Shown here piece after piece: positions 61,899 through 64,000 of a stretch of 64,000 nucleotides of DNA (the stretch's first letter is position 1; the number at the start of each line of letters is the position of its first letter). The position numbers and the translations under genes were made by a program. The DNA is from DASUBV01 sp963725175 (lineage in GTDB: Bacteria > Actinomycetota > Actinomycetes > Streptosporangiales > Streptosporangiaceae): positions 3,286,001 to 3,350,000 of the forward strand of contig CAVRXH010000006.1 in NCBI GenBank assembly GCA_963725175.1, in the 5' to 3' direction. Below the pieces are notes generated by a model. That model was not told the origin of the DNA, ran no database searches, and worked only from the letters and a program-made list of their open reading frames with translations.

Positions 61899-62276
61899 TC
61901 ACAGCTCGTCAGGCTGGCGGCCGGGCCCGTCAGGGTCGAAAAGCCGGTCGCCCTCTCGCATTTCCGTAACGTCCGCCGAGGCAGCGCTCTGGATGTCATG
62001 CACGGATGGATCGTCCGTTCCGCTGGGGTTAACCCAGCGGCGCAGCCGGTCCGGCTTCGGGCCTTGCGCTACGGCCGGCAGCAACAGGCCGAGAATGCCG
62101 ACGAGCATCACGATGACGCCGACGACGTGCAGGTTCAGGCCGAACAACGAGCCCGCCCGCACGGCGAACAGCAAGATGGCACCCACCGCCAACAGGGACA
62201 GACCCATGCCGGCGCTCATCGCCCGCCGCTTGGCGGCGGCCGGTGCGGGCCGTCCTCGCCCGGTCAGGAGCCGCAT
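61899..62276 (-). CDS. DUF6458-like membrane protein
   Basis: The 125-residue product has two hydrophobic segments (GLSLLAVGAILLFAVRAG and VVGVIVMLVGILGLLLPAVA) separated by SLFGLNLH, the layout of DUF6458 proteins. The cytoplasmic tail is acidic. GGAGG lies 6 bases before ATG 62276. RNA element E lies 59 bases upstream on the same strand. Function unknown. Confidence 0.8.
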   Translation of the reverse strand: MRLLTGRGRPAPAAAKRRAMSAGMGLSLLAVGAILLFAVRAGSLFGLNLHVVGVIVMLVGILGLLLPAVAQGPKPDRLRRWVNPSGTDDPSVHDIQSAASADVTEMREGDRLFDPDGPGRQPDEL

Positions 62277-62334
62277 GGCTGCCTCCGGTCGAGAACTAGC
62301 CGGGTCGCGATGGCCATAACCAACTCCTCATGCA

Positions 62335-62406
62335 CAAAACAAGCCCCAGCACCCCGCTGCCGCGCTCGCGATCTCGCGAGAACCAACTGCCGGGGGCTGG
62401 AGCAAT
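62335..62406 (-). ncRNA. Structured leader RNA element, copy E
   Basis: On the minus strand TATGGT (62418-62413), then 6 bases, then ATTGCTCCAGCCCCCGGCAG. The outer stem AGCCCC/GGGGCT is followed by TGTTTTG, and inside is a clean hairpin CTCGCG-AGAT-CGCGAG. It lies 59 bases before the DUF6458 gene. It is the most divergent copy but keeps the promoter spacing, 5' block, outer stem and T-run. Confidence 0.55.
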
Positions 62407-62549
62407 AGGCTCACCATACGCTCCGGCCGGGTAAACCGGACAATCGGCGAGCCGCGGGAGAGTGGCCAGCGGCTGCTCTGACCCGGCGCGCCGGCACCTC
62501 AGGCCCGCGGGCCGGGGCCAGGAAAGACCGACGGGCGCATACTGAACGC

Positions 62550-62801
62550 ATGGTTGACGACACCGCACGCGCCCGGGCCATCTACCATTCCCTGAAGGCG
62601 GCGGACGAGGTCGCTGCGGCCCTTCAGGCGCACCTCATCGAACAGCACGGGGCAGACCCCGATCGCGGCGCTGTGCAGGGGCCTGCCGCGAACTCGCTCA
62701 AGCTGCTGCGGCAGGCACGCGAGCGCCTGGGCCAGGGGCTGCGGGCCATCGAAGCCGACAACATCGCGGAGTCTGACGAGATCTCCTTGCGCAGGCCATG
62801 A
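62550..62801 (+). CDS. Small helical hypothetical protein
   Basis: The 83-residue product is amphipathic and helical (YHSLKAADEVAAALQAHLIE, LLRQARERLGQGLRAIEADN). CATACT (62538-62543) ends 6 bases before ATG 62550 with no ribosome-binding site, so it is probably leaderless. No family recognised. Confidence 0.55.
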   Translation: MVDDTARARAIYHSLKAADEVAAALQAHLIEQHGADPDRGAVQGPAANSLKLLRQARERLGQGLRAIEADNIAESDEISLRRP

Positions 62802-62917
62802 ACAGGCCATGAAGCGGCCAGCCCCTTGCCGTGCGCTGGCCGGGCTCGGCCGAAGGGCCGGGCCATTGGCTGCGGATCGCTTTTGCGCGCGGGGGAAAAG
62901 GCGCGTAGCCTGACAGT

Positions 62918-62986
62918 GTTGCTCCGGACCCCGGTAGCCGCATCCTCGATTCTCGCGGGTGCGCACTAGGGATCCGGAGTTTTTCT
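62918..62986 (+). ncRNA. Structured leader RNA element, copy D
   Basis: TTGCGC (62883-62888), 17 bases, TAGCCT (62906-62911), 6 bases, then GTTGCTCCGGACCCCGGTAG. The outer stem CTCCGGA(CCC)/(GGG)A-TCCGGAG and inner hairpin CGCATCC/GGGTGCG are followed by TTTTTCTG. It is the twin of copy A and lies 150 bases before GlsB copy 2. A further hairpin GCCCGGA-TCGT-TCCGGGC follows at about 63003-63020. Confidence 0.65.
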
Positions 62987-63135
62987 GTCTGTGCCCGGAT
63001 CGTTCCGGGCAAGACGGTGCGGCCGACCGACTGCGAGAGATCGCAGGTCATGTCAGGCCCTCGCCCTGCCTTGACCTGCGAGCACGACTGACTTTCCGCC
63101 TACCCCACTCCGATCACCTGGCTAAGGAGTCAGTC

Positions 63136-63426
63136 ATGAGCATCATCGCCTGGATCGTCCTGGGCCTGGCCGCGGGCCTGATAGCCAATATGCTGATCCC
63201 CGGCCGCAGGCAGCAGGGCCTCATCCTCACCTGCGTCATCGGCATCGTCGGCGCGCTGCTCGGCGGCTGGATCGCCACCAAGCTGTTCCATATCCACAGC
63301 ATGCAGGGATTCTTCAACCTGTCCACCTGGCTCACCGCCATCGCCGGCGCCGCCATCCTCCTGCTCGCCTACCACCTCATCAGCGGCCAGTCCTCCAGCC
63401 GTCGCGGCTGGTTCGCGCACCGCTAA
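63136..63426 (+). CDS. GlsB/YeaQ/YmgE-type stress membrane protein, copy 2
   Basis: The 96-residue product matches copy 1 (58005-58298) over its first 86 residues except one position (Q for H in SMQGFF). The tail reads SGQSSSRRGWFAHR instead of SGQTSTHRSGRFAHR. Three membrane segments are expected. TAAGGAG precedes ATG 63136. The leader includes RNA element D. Confidence 0.9.
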   Translation: MSIIAWIVLGLAAGLIANMLIPGRRQQGLILTCVIGIVGALLGGWIATKLFHIHSMQGFFNLSTWLTAIAGAAILLLAYHLISGQSSSRRGWFAHR

Positions 63427-63516
63427 GAAGCTGCCGGGGGCGCTCCGGCTCTCGGGCCGCCCGCGGGCAGCGTCCCTTCAGCGAGTCTTCGCCATGCGAC
63501 GCAGTTCGGAGCTGTC

Positions 63517-64000
63517 ATGATCATCATCCTTGGGCTCATCGTCCTGATCGCCGCTTTGGCTGTAGGGTTGGCCGGTGTCCTGGGGAACGGCGGCAGCGCG
63601 CACTCGGTCAGCCATTTCTCCGTGCTGGGCTACCACCTGACCGGCTCGGCCGGCACGCTGTTCCTGGCAGGTATCGTGGTCGGGGTAGTGGGCCTGCTCG
63701 GACTGAGCCTGCTGCTAGCCGGCGCCCGCCGCACATTCCGGCGCCGCAGCGCCGCCCGGCGGGCGCTCCGGCAATCCCGCCGCGAGACCGCAGTGGCAAG
63801 CCGGGAACGCGACGATCTGATCGACCAGCGCGAGAGTGCCCGCGCCAACACCGCCAGCCATCTCAGCAACGGCATTAGGCCGGATGCCCCGGCCGCGCCG
63901 ATCGGCGGTCGCTGGAGCAGGCTCCGCGACATCAGGTCCCGGCTCGCTCCCGCACCAGCCTCCGAACGGCCAGAACCGGCCGCCAGCCAGCCGCCGAGGT
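63517..64000 (+). CDS. Membrane protein, cut by the window edge
   Basis: From ATG 63517 (after CGGAG) the frame stays open to the end of the window. The product starts MIIILGLIVLIAALAVGLAG, has a second helix (GTLFLAGIVVGVVGLLGLSL) and then a long basic cytoplasmic region (RRTFRRRSAARRALRQSRRE, DDLIDQRESARANTASHL). It lies about 90 bases after GlsB copy 2. No family recognised; the C-terminus is outside the window. Confidence 0.7.
   Translation, partial: MIIILGLIVLIAALAVGLAGVLGNGGSAHSVSHFSVLGYHLTGSAGTLFLAGIVVGVVGLLGLSLLLAGARRTFRRRSAARRALRQSRRETAVASRERDDLIDQRESARANTASHLSNGIRPDAPAAPIGGRWSRLRDIRSRLAPAPASERPEPAASQPPR

Larger units (their letters stand above)
62871..63428. repeat. Right arm of the roughly 560-bp inverted duplication
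   Basis: The inverse of 58003-58562, carrying promoter, RNA element D, leader and GlsB copy 2. The two arms enclose about 4.3 kb. Recombination between them could invert that segment. Confidence 0.75.

Noticed and set aside
58443..62986. Leader elements as ydaO (cyclic di-AMP) riboswitches or 6C RNA
   Set aside because: At about 70 nt they are far shorter than ydaO and lack its conserved segments; they also lack the C-rich twin loops of 6C RNA. I could not search Rfam, so this remains a judgement by eye.
1..64000. CRISPR array or rRNA genes
   Set aside because: No regularly spaced short direct repeats and no rRNA-like stretches were seen.

Overview
The window is chromosomal DNA from a high-GC actinomycete, probably a filamentous one. 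This rests on the GC-rich third codon positions, GTG/TTG starts, likely leaderless transcripts (a TANNNT box 6-7 bases before the start codon), GAF-ANTAR regulators, a DUF2637 integrative-element protein, a GH64-type glucanase and a fatty-acyl-AMP ligase. The genus cannot be fixed from the sequence alone.

Region 1 (about 2.1-20.9 kb) is accessory DNA. It opens with a backbone like that of actinomycete integrative elements: ParB-like protein, DUF2637 membrane protein (frameshifted), XRE regulator, AbrB-like protein and tyrosine integrase. Probable cargo follows: a zinc-ribbon protein, a 1231-residue DUF4365-repeat-PIN protein on the minus strand, several small proteins, an IS1634-type insertion sequence, and an 860-residue HTH-STAND NTPase with Sel1-like repeats. 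It ends with an N-terminally truncated integrase beside a tRNA-Arg(CCG)-like sequence. A 23-bp core of that tRNA is repeated directly at 14.9 kb. Two TGTAT-N8-ATACA sites suggest shared control of the backbone genes.

Region 2 (21-25 kb) holds toxin-antitoxin modules. One is split by a decayed IS5-family element, one is an intact RHH/MazF-type pair, and one is an orphan Phd-like antitoxin. A secreted cysteine-repeat protein lies among them.

Region 3 (25-33 kb) carries a secreted hydrolase-like protein, then a fatty-acyl-AMP ligase, carrier protein and thioester reductase (apparently one protein broken by a single frameshift), a cobalamin-binding radical SAM enzyme and a TetR regulator. This looks like a small lipid-tailoring locus.

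Region 4 (33-46.6 kb) is transport and envelope: a DUF3558-like lipoprotein, a TetR/ABC operon, a CPA1 antiporter, a MarR/ClC pair, a TPR regulator-like protein, a secreted seven-repeat propeller protein, a phosphoesterase-like protein and a GH64-type glucanase.

Region 5 (46.8-51.2 kb) is a decaying biosynthetic locus: aminotransferase, carbamoyltransferase pseudogene, AurF-like diiron oxygenase and sulfotransferase pseudogene. A small membrane protein, a secreted protein and FtsH follow.

Region 6 (55.7-64 kb) is a stress and envelope island: two coupled GAF-ANTAR proteins, PRC-barrel proteins, two near-identical GlsB/YeaQ-type proteins in an inverted duplication, DUF1003 and DUF6458 proteins and a CsbD relic. 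Five copies of an unrecognised, short, terminator-ended RNA element lie here. Each sits on the sense strand just upstream of a gene and begins 6-7 bases after a TANNNT box. This RNA family is the strongest candidate for something undescribed in the window.
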